From Anaerobacterium chartisolvens (GTDB taxonomy: Bacteria; Bacillota; Clostridia; Acetivibrionales; DSM-27016): a stretch of 64,000 nt of DNA. The position numbers and the translations under genes are program-made. The stretch lies in NCBI RefSeq assembly GCF_003337415.1, contig NZ_QPJT01000007.1, positions 124,001 to 188,000 of the forward strand, given 5' to 3'. A model generated the notes under the pieces. The model did no database searches and was not told the DNA's origin. It saw only the letters and a program-made list of their open reading frames with translations. Positions 7,362-16,385 of the stretch are shown in pieces; the stretch's first letter is position 1, and each line of letters starts with the position of its first letter.

Positions 7362-8768
7362 TTATACACCTCTGTTTCTTAATGCTCTGTACCGGGAGCA
7401 GCTTGCCGCAAAGGCTTGGGCAATGGACGGGTTTGACCAGAAATGAATGTGAGGGTACCCCGCCAGCATACTATAAAGCTTATAGCCGCAGCGCCAGACC
7501 CTTTCCTCCGTCCCCCTCCTTTTCTTTCGCACCTTAAAGCAGGTGCCCACACAAGGGTCAACCCTTGCGAATGAGTAATGGAATTCGTGCCCCCTTACAA
7601 CCTCTCCCTTTCTCGATACCACGCTGTCGTGCTCCATCTCTATCTCAACATAGCCAAACCTTTGCAGTGACGAAGCCATTTCACATTGCCCGGGCAAAAG
7701 GCCGGCCATCTCAAACTCTCTTCCGCTTTTATCGGTAATGCTCCGGCACATATACATGAGCCCTCCGCATTCCGCATATGTGGGAATTCCGCCTGTTACG
7801 GCATTTTTAATGCTTGTCCTCATATGGGCGTTTGCCGAAAGCTCCTCTCCCCAAACCTCGGGATATCCCCCTCCGATATAGAGCCCGTCAATGTCTCGCG
7901 GCAGCTCACCATCACAGGCGGGGCTGAAAAATTCCAGCTCGGCCCCCAGCATTTCAAGCATGTCCAGATTATCCCTATAGTAGAAATTAAACGCCTTGTC
8001 CATTGCAACGCCTATTTTTATTCCAGGGTATACTATTTCGGGAGCAAATGGGCTGTGGCAATGGAAAACAGCCTTAGAATCCCGTGCCAGCCTTAAAAGC
8101 AGCTCCAAATCAACAGTGCCTGCAAGCTCCTCCGCCAGAATATCCAGCTTTTGTCCAAGCCCCTCAATTTCCCCGCCCGGAACCAGTCCAAGGTGCCTTT
8201 CGGGAAGCTTATACCGGCTGCTGCTTTTTAAATACCCTACGGCCGCTATGCCTGTCCTTTCCTCTATTGCCTCCTTGAGAATTGAGAAATGAGCCTCTGA
8301 ATTTACATTATTAAGTATTACCCCTTTAATATCTGCTCCGGGGTCAAAGTCCTTAAAGCCCCGTATTACTGCGGCAACACTTAGAGCGGCACCCTTTGCG
8401 TCAACCACAAGAATTACCGGAGCATTTATTATTCCCGACACATGTGCCGTACTGCCCTCGGAGGAGTACACTCCAAAGCCGTCGTAAAATCCCATAACCC
8501 CTTCTATTATGGCTATATCGGCCCCTTCGGAGCCTGTCATAAACAGGTGGGAAACAGTTTGGGGGGTGAGCATCCAGCTATCCAGATTTCTGGAGGATCT
8601 TTGTGTGATGAAGGTGTGAAACATAGGGTCTATGTAGTCCGGACCCACCTTAAAGGGCTGAACCTTAAGGCCCCTTTTCATGAGAGCCGCCATTATTCCC
8701 GTTGAAACGGTTGTCTTGCCGCAGCCGCTGTTTGTTCCCGCTATTATGAGCCGTGGTATTTGCGGCAT
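7362..8768 (-). CDS. cbiA: cobyrinic acid a,c-diamide synthase
   Basis: 468 residues from the ATG at 8768, eight bases after GAGG; an in-frame GTG at 8777 overlaps the ribosome site. N-terminal Walker-type AGTNSGCGKTT, then VIEGVMGFYDG and the C-terminal amidotransferase domain with PTYAECGGLMYM (nucleophile Cys) and GHEFHYS. It amidates the a and c carboxylates of cobyrinate with glutamine. It is the first of the amidating block and is preceded by a 92-bp intergenic palindrome. Confidence 0.96.
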   Translation of the reverse strand: MPQIPRLIIAGTNSGCGKTTVSTGIMAALMKRGLKVQPFKVGPDYIDPMFHTFITQRSSRNLDSWMLTPQTVSHLFMTGSEGADIAIIEGVMGFYDGFGVYSSEGSTAHVSGIINAPVILVVDAKGAALSVAAVIRGFKDFDPGADIKGVILNNVNSEAHFSILKEAIEERTGIAAVGYLKSSSRYKLPERHLGLVPGGEIEGLGQKLDILAEELAGTVDLELLLRLARDSKAVFHCHSPFAPEIVYPGIKIGVAMDKAFNFYYRDNLDMLEMLGAELEFFSPACDGELPRDIDGLYIGGGYPEVWGEELSANAHMRTSIKNAVTGGIPTYAECGGLMYMCRSITDKSGREFEMAGLLPGQCEMASSLQRFGYVEIEMEHDSVVSRKGEVVRGHEFHYSFARVDPCVGTCFKVRKKRRGTEERVWRCGYKLYSMLAGYPHIHFWSNPSIAQAFAASCSRYRALRNRGV

Positions 8769-8793
8769 ATGCATCACCTCGTTTAAAGAATTA

Positions 8794-8887
8794 ACTCACC
8801 CCCGGCCCCTCTCTTTTCAAAAGAGGGGAGCAAAGCCCTACATATCTCCCCCCTCTTTTGAAAAGAGAGGGGGGCAGGGGGGTGAGT
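8794..8887. repeat. long imperfect inverted repeat between cbiX and cbiA
   Basis: Arms 8794-8830 and 8846-8887 are imperfect inverted copies: ACTCACCCCC...CCCTCTCTTTTCAAAAGAGG against CCTCTTTTGAAAAGAGAGG...GGGGGTGAGT. Each arm also holds its own small palindrome (CTCTTTTCAAAAGAG). It fills most of the only sizeable gap in this part of the operon. In RNA it would form a very stable hairpin. It lacks a T-run, so it resembles a dispersed palindromic or MITE-like repeat more than a terminator. Confidence 0.8.
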
Positions 8888-8900
8888 AGAACATCCCCGC

Positions 8901-9260
8901 CTAAACCGACGCAGCCCTGTCGGCAATTATGTCGGCCAGCCTGTCGTCGTCTCCTATATGCCTGCTCAGCTTAATTTTAATATGGGGGTATTTTGCCCTT
9001 ATTTCCTCCAGCTCACCCGGAATATCCTGTGTTACATGCACACCGTCAAAAATAAACATCGGCACTACCTTTATACTGTCCGCCCCCTCATCCACAAGCC
9101 GCCGGATTCCGCTTTCAAGATCCTGCTCCGAAAATTGCAGGTATGCCGCTTGCACAAACTCCGAGCCTGTCCTCTTTTTTACCTTTTCCACAAGGGAATT
9201 TACTATTGCCTCCGTCTCCTTTATCTGACTCCCATGCGCTAAGATTAATATACTGTTCAT
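8901..9260 (-). CDS. cbiX: small sirohydrochlorin cobaltochelatase (CbiX-type)
   Basis: 119 residues from the ATG at 9260 (an upstream in-frame ATG at 9320 lies inside hemL). Single-domain CbiX-like chelatase: N-terminal ILILAHGS with the metal-ligand histidine at residue 9, YLQFSEQDLE, and MFIFDGVHVTQDIPGEL with the second histidine. Proteins of this size form a homodimer equivalent to one long chelatase. It would insert Co2+ into sirohydrochlorin, starting the anaerobic branch. CbiK is absent, which makes this the likely operon chelatase. It sits 19 bp after hemL. Confidence 0.88.
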   Translation of the reverse strand: MNSILILAHGSQIKETEAIVNSLVEKVKKRTGSEFVQAAYLQFSEQDLESGIRRLVDEGADSIKVVPMFIFDGVHVTQDIPGELEEIRAKYPHIKIKLSRHIGDDDRLADIIADRAASV

Positions 9261-9279
9261 TATAAAAACCTGCCTTTCT

Positions 9280-10581
9280 TTAATTTGTTGTTTCCTTAAG
9301 TCGTAAGAACGCCGCTCCAATAGCCTGCTCCGTTGTTTTTATACCGGCTTCGGTATGGGCATGGGATACAAACATTGTTTCAAACTGTGAGGGCGGAAGG
9401 TATATCCCGTTTCGCAGCATTTCCCCGAAATACCCGGCGAACTGCCGCGTATCGCTTTTTACCGCTGTTTTAAAGTCACTTACCGGCTGCCGTGTAAAAA
9501 ACGGGCTGAGAGCAGATCCCACCCTGTTTACATGCAGAGGGATTTCATACCTTTCGGCAGAGCTGTTAAACGCTTTTTCAAGCCTTTCGGCCTTTTTATC
9601 TGTTTCACTGTATATTGAAGGGTTATCCCTTAGTATTTCAAGGGTTTTTATTCCCGCCGCCATGGCTACGGGGTTGCCCGACAGCGTCCCTGCCTGATAG
9701 ACAGGCCCTGACGGCGATACCAGCTTCATTATATCCCGCCTGCCTCCATATGCCCCCACAGGCATTCCCCCTCCTATAATCTTGCCAAGCGTCGTAATAT
9801 CCGGCAGCACTCCATAATACTCCTGCGCTCCTCCGTAAGACACCCTGAAGCCCGTTATTACCTCATCGAATATTAAAACCGCTCCGTGTTCCGCCGTTAA
9901 TCTTCTCAAAAGCTTCAGAAACTCAATATCGGGAGGCACAAGCCCCATATTTCCCGCAACAGGCTCTACAATAACCGCCGCTATCCTGCTGCCTATGTCG
10001 GCGAAAATCTCCTGAATTTCCAGACAGTCATTATAGCAAGCCGTTACAGTGCTTTTGACATAGTCCGAAGGCACACCCGGGCTGTTGGGAACGCCCATGG
10101 TAAGAGCGCCTGAACCCGCCTTAACAAGAAGCCCGTCCCAATGCCCGTGGTAGCAGCCCTCGAATTTTACTATTGCATCCCTTCCGGTGTATGCCCTTGC
10201 AAGCCTTACGGCACTCATGACGGCTTCGGTACCGGAGTTTACCATCCTCACCATTTCAACTGAAGGTACTGCGTCACAAATCATTTGAGCCAGCACAACC
10301 TCCTTCTCTGTAGGCGCTCCATAGCTAGACCCGTCCTCCGCCGCCTTTTTTACCGCCTCCACCACCTCGGCCCTTGCGTGGCCAAGGATCATAGGCCCCC
10401 ATGATCCGACGTAATCAATATACCTGTTTCCGTCGGCGTCAAAAATTTTTTCACCCTTTGCCTTAAGAATAAACGGGGGCTTCAAGCCCACAGGCCCAAA
10501 AGCCCTTACAGGGCTGTTCACCCCTCCGGGTATTATCATTTTTGCCATCTCAAACAGCTCTTGCGACCTCGCATTATCCAT
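9280..10581 (-). CDS. hemL: glutamate-1-semialdehyde 2,1-aminomutase
   Basis: 433 residues, full length. Class III PLP aminotransferase fold: [10 protein letters not shown] near the N-terminus, [38 protein letters not shown] and the PLP lysine in [17 protein letters not shown]. It converts glutamate-1-semialdehyde to 5-aminolevulinate. Together with hemA in the same operon it gives the C5 route to tetrapyrroles. A GGTGAAGGG ribosome site precedes the ATG. Confidence 0.97.
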   Translation of the reverse strand: MDNARSQELFEMAKMIIPGGVNSPVRAFGPVGLKPPFILKAKGEKIFDADGNRYIDYVGSWGPMILGHARAEVVEAVKKAAEDGSSYGAPTEKEVVLAQMICDAVPSVEMVRMVNSGTEAVMSAVRLARAYTGRDAIVKFEGCYHGHWDGLLVKAGSGALTMGVPNSPGVPSDYVKSTVTACYNDCLEIQEIFADIGSRIAAVIVEPVAGNMGLVPPDIEFLKLLRRLTAEHGAVLIFDEVITGFRVSYGGAQEYYGVLPDITTLGKIIGGGMPVGAYGGRRDIMKLVSPSGPVYQAGTLSGNPVAMAAGIKTLEILRDNPSIYSETDKKAERLEKAFNSSAERYEIPLHVNRVGSALSPFFTRQPVSDFKTAVKSDTRQFAGYFGEMLRNGIYLPPSQFETMFVSHAHTEAGIKTTEQAIGAAFLRLKETTN

Positions 10582-10621
10582 CGCCCTTCACCACCCTTTT
10601 TCATATATGTAAAGTTTTTAC

Positions 10622-10769
10622 GCAGAGGATATAATTGTATGGAGGAAATTTTTTTGACCCGTAAGGAATACATCTAAGAAAAATGCCTGATGACAGACCC
10701 AAGAGACATTTCCCCACAAGGCATTTTTCGTTGCTGTTAAAAATTTCTGCAATCAATTATATCCTCTGC
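10622..10769. repeat. covarying palindromic structured element, copy 2
   Basis: A 148-bp element between hemB and hemL. The outer arms are perfect over 16 bp (GCAGAGGATATAATTG at 10622-10637, complement at 10754-10769). The core TGACCCGTAAGGAATACA, GCCTGATGACAGACCC and TTGCTGTTAAAAATTTCTG are shared with copy 1 at 2941-3083. The inner hairpin is ATGCC / GGCAT here against GCGCC / GGCGC in copy 1. Both pairings are kept although the bases differ. Confidence 0.8.
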
Positions 10770-10779
10770 CCCGTTGTTA

Positions 10780-11745
10780 CTAAATCCACTGTGCAAGCTG
10801 CTTTGCAAAATAGGTAATAATTATTCCCGCTCCGGCACGCCTTATAGCCGTCACCGACTCAGTCACGGCAGCCCTCTCATCAATCCAGCCCTTCTGTGCC
10901 GCCGCCTTTATCATTGAGTACTCTCCGCTGACATTATACGCGGCAACAGGCACATCAAACCTTTCGCTGACATCCCTTATAATGTCAAGATATGCCAGCG
11001 CGGGCTTTACCATTATAATATCCGCCCCCTCGTCTATATCAAGCCGCACCTCTCTTAACGCCTCTTTTCTGTTGCAGAAGTCCATCTGATAGCCCCTTCT
11101 ATCTCCAAAGGCCGGCTTTGAGCCCGCGGCATCTCTGAACGGCCCGTAAAAGGCAGAGGAATATTTTGCACTGTATGCCATTATTGCTTTGTCTGTAAGA
11201 CCATTTCTGTCCAGAGCTTTTCTTATCTCCCCTACTCTTCCGTCCATCATGTCCGACGGCGCGACAACATCGGCCCCCGCATCGGCGCAGCTAAGCGCCG
11301 CCTTAACAATGAGCTCAACCGAAGGGTCGTTTAGAACATGCCCGTCCCGCACAACGCCGCAGTGTCCGTGGCTTGTATATTCGCAAAGGCATATGTCCGC
11401 CATGAAAATCATTTGGGGAAAATTCCTTTTGCACTGCTTAAGAGCTGTCTGTACAACTCCATTGTCGTCATATGCCCCACTTCCCACATCGTCCTTTTTG
11501 TCCGTCACTCCAAAAAGCAGCACACCCGGAATTCCTAAGCTCTGCACCTCCTCAAGCTCCCGCATAAGGCAGTCTGACGAAAAATAGTACACTCCGGGCA
11601 TAGAAGGAATTTCTCTTTTAATCCCCTCCCCTTCAACAATAAATATGGGGTAAATCAGCTCGTCCACAGAAAGCCTGGTTTCTCTCACCAGCCTTCTGAT
11701 CCACTCTCCCGTCCTCAGCCTTCTGGGCCTCTTAATTATATCCAT
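10780..11745 (-). CDS. hemB: delta-aminolevulinic acid dehydratase (porphobilinogen synthase)
   Basis: 321 residues. It opens with RPRRLRTGEWIRRLVRETRLS and LIYPIFI. The active-site zinc cysteines are visible in DICLCEYTSHGHCG, which indicates a Zn-dependent enzyme. The two Schiff-base lysines are in MAYSAKYSSAFYGPFRDAA and IIMVKPAL. It condenses two 5-aminolevulinates to porphobilinogen. It sits 15 bp after the cobA-hemD fusion. Confidence 0.97.
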   Translation of the reverse strand: MDIIKRPRRLRTGEWIRRLVRETRLSVDELIYPIFIVEGEGIKREIPSMPGVYYFSSDCLMRELEEVQSLGIPGVLLFGVTDKKDDVGSGAYDDNGVVQTALKQCKRNFPQMIFMADICLCEYTSHGHCGVVRDGHVLNDPSVELIVKAALSCADAGADVVAPSDMMDGRVGEIRKALDRNGLTDKAIMAYSAKYSSAFYGPFRDAAGSKPAFGDRRGYQMDFCNRKEALREVRLDIDEGADIIMVKPALAYLDIIRDVSERFDVPVAAYNVSGEYSMIKAAAQKGWIDERAAVTESVTAIRRAGAGIIITYFAKQLAQWI

Positions 11746-11760
11746 AAAGCAGCACCTCCC

Positions 11761-13263
11761 TTACAGTCCTCCGAGCAGTACATCCACCAGCCCGTCTATA
11801 GTGTACCTATCCGCCACCGCCCAAACGTCGATCCCTTTCTCACGCGCCGTTTCAGCAGTTACCGGCCCTATGCACACCACTCTTGCCTTACCTATTTTCT
11901 CCGTCCCCGCCATACCTACAAAGCCCCTTACGGTAGAGGAGCTTGTGAACGTAATGTAATCAATGCCTCCGCTTTCCAAAAGCTCCATTGCACGGCTGTT
12001 TGCTTCATCTGCCAGTATGGTTCTGTATACCGCCACATCGTCATATTGTATGCCGTTATCGGCCAGTATCTCACAAAGCCCTTCTCCCGCTATATCTGAT
12101 CTGGCAAGAAGCACCCTTTCTCCAGGCTTAACCATGCCTGCCAGACCACTTGCAAGCTCCTCCGTGGTGTAGGCCCGAGGAATATAATCTGCATTAAGCC
12201 CGTTTTTGGCAAGCTCTGCGGCAGTTGCCTCACCTACAGCACACAGCCCTATTCCCGACAGCTTCCTTATATCTATTTTTTTCTCCCTCATCCTTCCAAG
12301 GAAAAACCCCACTCCGTTTGTACTTGTAAACACCAGCCAGCGGTACTCCTCCAGCCTTTCAAGGGCAGCATCAACAGCCTGCATTTGCCCGGCCTCCGCT
12401 ACTGCTATAGCCGGAAGCTCTATTGCCTCTCCTCCCAGCTCCTCTATCCTCCTTGACAGCACACCTGCCTGCTGCCTTGAACGCGTCACAAGCACCCTCT
12501 TTCCGGCAAGAGGCCCCCTGCCGAACCATGCCAGCCTGTCCTTAAGCTCCACTACCCTTCCTACCACAACCACCGCCGGTGACTGTATTCCCGCCTCCGA
12601 AGCAGCACGGCATATGTCTCCCAGCGTTCCGCACACCGTTCTCTGGCGCACAGTAGTACCGTTTTCTATCACCGCCGCCGGAGTTGAAGCGTCCTTTCCA
12701 TGCTTTATAAGCGATGCCGTTATATCGGGAAGGCTTTTTACTCCCATGAGAAACACCAGAGTCCCCTCAAGTTCCGCAAGCAGCTCATAATTGATTTTCC
12801 TTCCCTGCCCGTCTGCCCTCTCATGCCCCGTTATAATGTGCAGAGACGATGAATAGTCCCTGTGGGTGACAGGTATTCCGGCATACGCAGGCACAGAGAC
12901 GGCGGATGTCACGCCGGGAATTATTTCAAAATCAATTCCCTCTTTTAAAAGAGCTTCGGCCTCCTCGCCTCCCCTTCCGAACACAAAAGGGTCTCCGCCC
13001 TTGACCCTGGCTACCTTTTTGCCTTCCAAAGCTCTGCTCACCAGTATTCTGTTTATCTCCTCCTGGGGTACGGTATGGCAATGGGGCATTTTGCCCACAT
13101 ATACAAACTCGGCTTCAGGCCGTGCCATGCTTATGGCCTTATCATCCACAAGCCTGTCATACACTATTACGTCAGCCATTCCAATACATTCCGCAGCCCT
13201 CAGCGTCATTAGCTTCCAGTCCCCCGGACCTGCCCCTATTATGTATACTCTTCCTTCAGACAA
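11761..13263 (-). CDS. cobA-hemD: bifunctional uroporphyrinogen-III C-methyltransferase / uroporphyrinogen-III synthase
   Basis: 500 residues. Residues ~1-245 are an SUMT domain: VYIIGAGPGDWKLMTLRA, YVGKMPHCH, RVKGGDPFVFGRGGEEA and the ITGH segment. Residues ~255-500 are a HemD domain: GKRVLVTRSRQQAGVLSRRIEELGGEAIELPAI, WLVFTSTNGVGFF and the C-terminal YITFTSSSTVRGFV. One chain closes the ring (uroporphyrinogen III) and methylates C2 and C7 to precorrin-2. This fusion is common in clostridia. The start is TTG eight bases after GGAGGG. Confidence 0.95.
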   Translation of the reverse strand: MSEGRVYIIGAGPGDWKLMTLRAAECIGMADVIVYDRLVDDKAISMARPEAEFVYVGKMPHCHTVPQEEINRILVSRALEGKKVARVKGGDPFVFGRGGEEAEALLKEGIDFEIIPGVTSAVSVPAYAGIPVTHRDYSSSLHIITGHERADGQGRKINYELLAELEGTLVFLMGVKSLPDITASLIKHGKDASTPAAVIENGTTVRQRTVCGTLGDICRAASEAGIQSPAVVVVGRVVELKDRLAWFGRGPLAGKRVLVTRSRQQAGVLSRRIEELGGEAIELPAIAVAEAGQMQAVDAALERLEEYRWLVFTSTNGVGFFLGRMREKKIDIRKLSGIGLCAVGEATAAELAKNGLNADYIPRAYTTEELASGLAGMVKPGERVLLARSDIAGEGLCEILADNGIQYDDVAVYRTILADEANSRAMELLESGGIDYITFTSSSTVRGFVGMAGTEKIGKARVVCIGPVTAETAREKGIDVWAVADRYTIDGLVDVLLGGL

Positions 13264-13281
13264 CTCTGCAGCCCTCCTTCT

Positions 13282-14166
13282 CTATCTCCCCAACACAAGC
13301 TCCGCCAGCCTTTGACCCAGCCCCTCGGCATTTTGCTTATTTCCCTCTATGCATTCCCTTCTCATATCTGTCTTGCTTTCAGACGCATACATTCCGTAAA
13401 CCCTCATCACATCGCCCTCAATAACGGCATGGGCAGCCACAGGCTTGCTGCAGCCCCCGTCAAGCCTGTGCATATACGCCCTTTCGGCGCTAAGGCATAG
13501 AGCCGCCTCCTCACAGTGGACGCTTTCCATGAGGTAAGAGGCATCGTAGTCCCCTCTGGCTTCGATGACTAAAATGCCCTGTCCCGCAGCGGGTATAAAA
13601 TCCTCCGCCTCAAAGCACTGTGTACACCTATCCTCAAGTCCCATTCTCTTAAGCCCCGCCATAGCAAGCATAATGGCGTCGTATTGTCCGTTCGTAAGGC
13701 TGTCCAGCCTTGTAAGCACATTTCCTCTAAGCGGACTGACGGTTACCATGCTGTTCCTTTGCAAAAGCTGCACCTCTCTTCTGACGCTGCCGGTGCCTAT
13801 AACAGAGCCTTCCCCAAGCTCCTCCAGTCTTTTTCCGTTCCTTGCGACAAGCACATCCCTAGGGTCCTCCCTTTCAGACACCGCGGCAATAACCAGTCCG
13901 TCAGGCAGAAGAGACGGCATATCCTTAGCACTATGTACCGCTATATCTATTCTTCCGTCTATAAGGGCATTTTCCAGCTCCTTTATAAAAAGCCCCTTTC
14001 CCCCCAGCTCATCCAGCCTCTTGTCCAAAATCAAGTCCCCCCTCGTTTTAATGGGAACCAGTTGGAAATTATATTGCGGAAGCCTGGCTCTTACCATCTC
14101 CGTTATCAGCCTGCTCTGCGCTATCGCCAGCCTGCTCTCGCGCGTGCCCACCCTAATCGTTTTCAT
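13282..14166 (-). CDS. hemC: hydroxymethylbilane synthase (porphobilinogen deaminase)
   Basis: 294 residues from the ATG at 14166; an upstream in-frame start at 14184 has no good ribosome site. Diagnostic segments: IRVGTRESRLAIAQS, FIKELENALIDGRIDIAVHSAKDMP, GTGSVRREVQL and the dipyrromethane-cofactor cysteine in RLDGGCSKPVAAHA. It polymerises four porphobilinogens. The start lies inside the 3' end of the precorrin-2 dehydrogenase gene (14-bp overlap). Confidence 0.96.
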   Translation of the reverse strand: MKTIRVGTRESRLAIAQSRLITEMVRARLPQYNFQLVPIKTRGDLILDKRLDELGGKGLFIKELENALIDGRIDIAVHSAKDMPSLLPDGLVIAAVSEREDPRDVLVARNGKRLEELGEGSVIGTGSVRREVQLLQRNSMVTVSPLRGNVLTRLDSLTNGQYDAIMLAMAGLKRMGLEDRCTQCFEAEDFIPAAGQGILVIEARGDYDASYLMESVHCEEAALCLSAERAYMHRLDGGCSKPVAAHAVIEGDVMRVYGMYASESKTDMRRECIEGNKQNAEGLGQRLAELVLGR

Positions 14167-14800
14167 AATCGGCGTACCCCTCAAATATCCTCTCCAGCCT
14201 TAGCAAAAGCTGCTGCCTTTCATACTTCTCATAGCAGCTTAATGCTTCATCCATTATTTCCCGCAATGCCCTTTTTCTTTTTTCCTCATTTTTTATTTCT
14301 TCCTTGGCTCTCACCCTGAACGGCTCCAGTAAGTCCACAGCCTCCCCCCAATATGGAGGGATGGATGCCCCAACATGCTGTCTTACCTTTTTAGACATCG
14401 ATGGATACCTGCCTGAGGTAGAAACACCCACCACCAGATCCCCCCGCCTTACAATTGCGGGAAAGATAAAGGTACACTTTTCGGGGTCATCCACCGTATT
14501 TACCATTATGCCCCTTTTGACACAGCTATTGTACACACTCTCATTGACCGCTTCATCATCCGACGCTGCAATAGCCACAAAGGCTTCACTTAAGTCGTCC
14601 TCCCTGTATTCTCTCAGCAGGAGGTCTATTTGCCGCATATCCGCCAATTGTACTATTTCATTCACCGCATTGGGGCTTACTACAGTAATAGCAGGGCCAA
14701 ACGCCATAAGCGCCTCAATTTTTCTCGCTGCTACATTTCCGCCTCCCACTACAACACACCTTTTCCCTTTTAAGTCCACAAACATAGGAAAAACAGGCAT
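14153..14800 (-). CDS. precorrin-2 dehydrogenase (SirC/CysG-N type)
   Basis: 215 residues. An N-terminal Rossmann NAD+-binding site CVVVGGGNVAARKIEAL follows PMFVDLKGKR. NTVDDPEKCTFIFPAIVRRGDLVVGVSTSGRYPS is the typical Met8/SirC/CysG N-domain segment. There is no C-terminal methyltransferase, so this is the stand-alone form. It oxidises precorrin-2 to sirohydrochlorin, the substrate for the CbiX chelatase in this operon. In some relatives the same protein also chelates metal; that cannot be told here. Confidence 0.9.
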   Translation of the reverse strand: MPVFPMFVDLKGKRCVVVGGGNVAARKIEALMAFGPAITVVSPNAVNEIVQLADMRQIDLLLREYREDDLSEAFVAIAASDDEAVNESVYNSCVKRGIMVNTVDDPEKCTFIFPAIVRRGDLVVGVSTSGRYPSMSKKVRQHVGASIPPYWGEAVDLLEPFRVRAKEEIKNEEKRKRALREIMDEALSCYEKYERQQLLLRLERIFEGYADYEND

Positions 14801-14801
14801 T

Positions 14802-15587
14802 TCATCCTCCCCCCTTCAATGAGGCTGTTCTAACTACCGCCTCAAGCAGCTCATCGATGCTGCCTGTCTTATTTGTATATTCCAGCTCCGGCCGCCTGAC
14901 CATTATTACTGGTATACCCACATCGGCACAGGCCAAAAGCTTTTGGGGAGTACCCCCTTGCGCGCCGCTGTCCTTTGCAACCATAACGGCAGCCTTGCAG
15001 TGCTTAAGCATTTCAATATTCATCTCCGGGCTGAATGGGCCCTTAGCTGCAATTATTGAAGACGCGTCAAGCCCCGCCTGCTCGCACCTTAAAATTACCT
15101 CACTCTGCGGAAGCACCCTTGCAAACAGCCTTTTTTTAGAATTTCTTATTGTTCGCGCAAACACCTCTATATTATTGCTGCCCACTGTGAGAAATACATT
15201 CCCGTCAAACTCATCAGCCTTTTGAGCCGCTTTGTGAAAATCCCCCGCCCATATTATATTTTTGTCTTGTGAAAGGGTACAAGCTCTTTCAAATCTATAG
15301 TACGGGACATTTGCAAGCCTGCACGCGCTTATTGCATTTGAGGATGCCTCAGCCGCATAGGGATGGGATGCATCCACAACGCATTTAGCACCCGTTTCCT
15401 CAACAAGCCGTGCCATTTCCCCGGCACAGAGCCTGCCGTCCAGCACCGAAACACCCCCGCCCGTCTCTATAAGACTGCCTCCGAAGTCCGTTGCCACCGT
15501 AGCCGTAACCCGTATTCCCTTACGCGCAAGCCCCTCTATAATTTGTCTGGCATCGGATGTGCCCGCTATAACAATTACATGCTGCAT
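14802..15587 (-). CDS. cbiJ: cobalt-precorrin-6A reductase
   Basis: About 261 residues from the ATG at 15587. The family begins at HVIVIAGTSDARQIIEGL, which supports this start. An in-frame ATG at 15647 would add 20 residues and close the gap to cbiH, but has no clear ribosome site; a TTG just upstream of 15587 is a third option. Further motifs: VVDASHPYAAEASSNA, FARVLPQSEV and KDSGAQGGTPQKLLAC. It reduces the macrocycle of cobalt-precorrin-6A with NAD(P)H. It lies between cbiH and the precorrin-2 dehydrogenase gene. Confidence 0.9.
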   Translation of the reverse strand: MQHVIVIAGTSDARQIIEGLARKGIRVTATVATDFGGSLIETGGGVSVLDGRLCAGEMARLVEETGAKCVVDASHPYAAEASSNAISACRLANVPYYRFERACTLSQDKNIIWAGDFHKAAQKADEFDGNVFLTVGSNNIEVFARTIRNSKKRLFARVLPQSEVILRCEQAGLDASSIIAAKGPFSPEMNIEMLKHCKAAVMVAKDSGAQGGTPQKLLACADVGIPVIMVRRPELEYTNKTGSIDELLEAVVRTASLKGGG

Positions 15588-15652
15588 ACCCTTATACAAA
15601 GCCCCTTTCCAATTGTTTATTATATCCGGCAGAAAGGATTTTACCATGCCGC

Positions 15653-16384
15653 TTACAGAACATACCCCCTTGGGGTTATCATCCTGCCGTTTTCGACATA
15701 GGTCGCGGAATTGCCTATTATCACTGTGGAAAACATATCGATATCAAAATTAAGCATACCTTCAAGAGACGCTATCTCACAGCCCTCATTCTTCCTTCCC
15801 GCGTTTCTCACAATTCCCACTGGTGTTTCAGGCCTTCTGTATTCCATAGCAATGTCCCTTGCAATGCCTATATACCCGCTTCTTTTTTTGCTCCTTGGGT
15901 TATACAGGCAAAGAACAAAATCCCCCTGCAGTGCAAGCCTTATCCTTTTGCATATCAGTTCCCAAGGCGTTAAAAGATCACTTAGGCTGATAACGGCAAA
16001 ATCATGCATAAGAGGCGCGCCCAAAAGTGAGGCTGCAGCGCTTGCGGCAGTTACTCCCGGAATGATTTCAACGGGTATCTGGCTTCCCGATTCGTTAAGC
16101 ACCTGAAGCATTATCCCGGCCATACCGTAAATTCCGCTGTCCCCGCTGCTCACCAGAGCCGTCTTGAGGCCGCTCCTCGCTTTTTCAAGCGCCAGCCTGC
16201 ACCTCTGTACCTCTCTTGTCATACCCGAGCTTGCAAACTCCTTTTCCGGGAAGTAATCCCGGATCAGCTCAATGTATGCGCCGTAGCCCACAACGATATC
16301 CGCCGCCTCTATAGCCTTTGCCGCCCTGTATGTCATGTTTGCCATATCTCCGGGCCCAATGCCCACTATATATATTTTCCCCAT
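15653..16384 (-). CDS. cbiH: cobalt-precorrin-3B C17-methyltransferase
   Basis: 243 residues of the tetrapyrrole methylase fold. The glycine loop GIGPGDMANMTYRA, VGYGAYIELI, LVSSGDSGIYGMAGIM, IEIIPGVTAASAAASLLGAPLMHDFAVISLSD and CLYNPRSKKR are CbiH/CobJ hallmarks. It methylates C17 and drives ring contraction in the anaerobic route. It is one base downstream of hemA. Confidence 0.94.
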   Translation of the reverse strand: MGKIYIVGIGPGDMANMTYRAAKAIEAADIVVGYGAYIELIRDYFPEKEFASSGMTREVQRCRLALEKARSGLKTALVSSGDSGIYGMAGIMLQVLNESGSQIPVEIIPGVTAASAAASLLGAPLMHDFAVISLSDLLTPWELICKRIRLALQGDFVLCLYNPRSKKRSGYIGIARDIAMEYRRPETPVGIVRNAGRKNEGCEIASLEGMLNFDIDMFSTVIIGNSATYVENGRMITPRGYVL

Positions 16385-16385
16385 A

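Noticed and set aside
9261-9320. N-terminal extension of cbiX from the ATG at 9320
   Set aside because: It would overlap hemL and lies before the conserved family start MNSILILAHGS.
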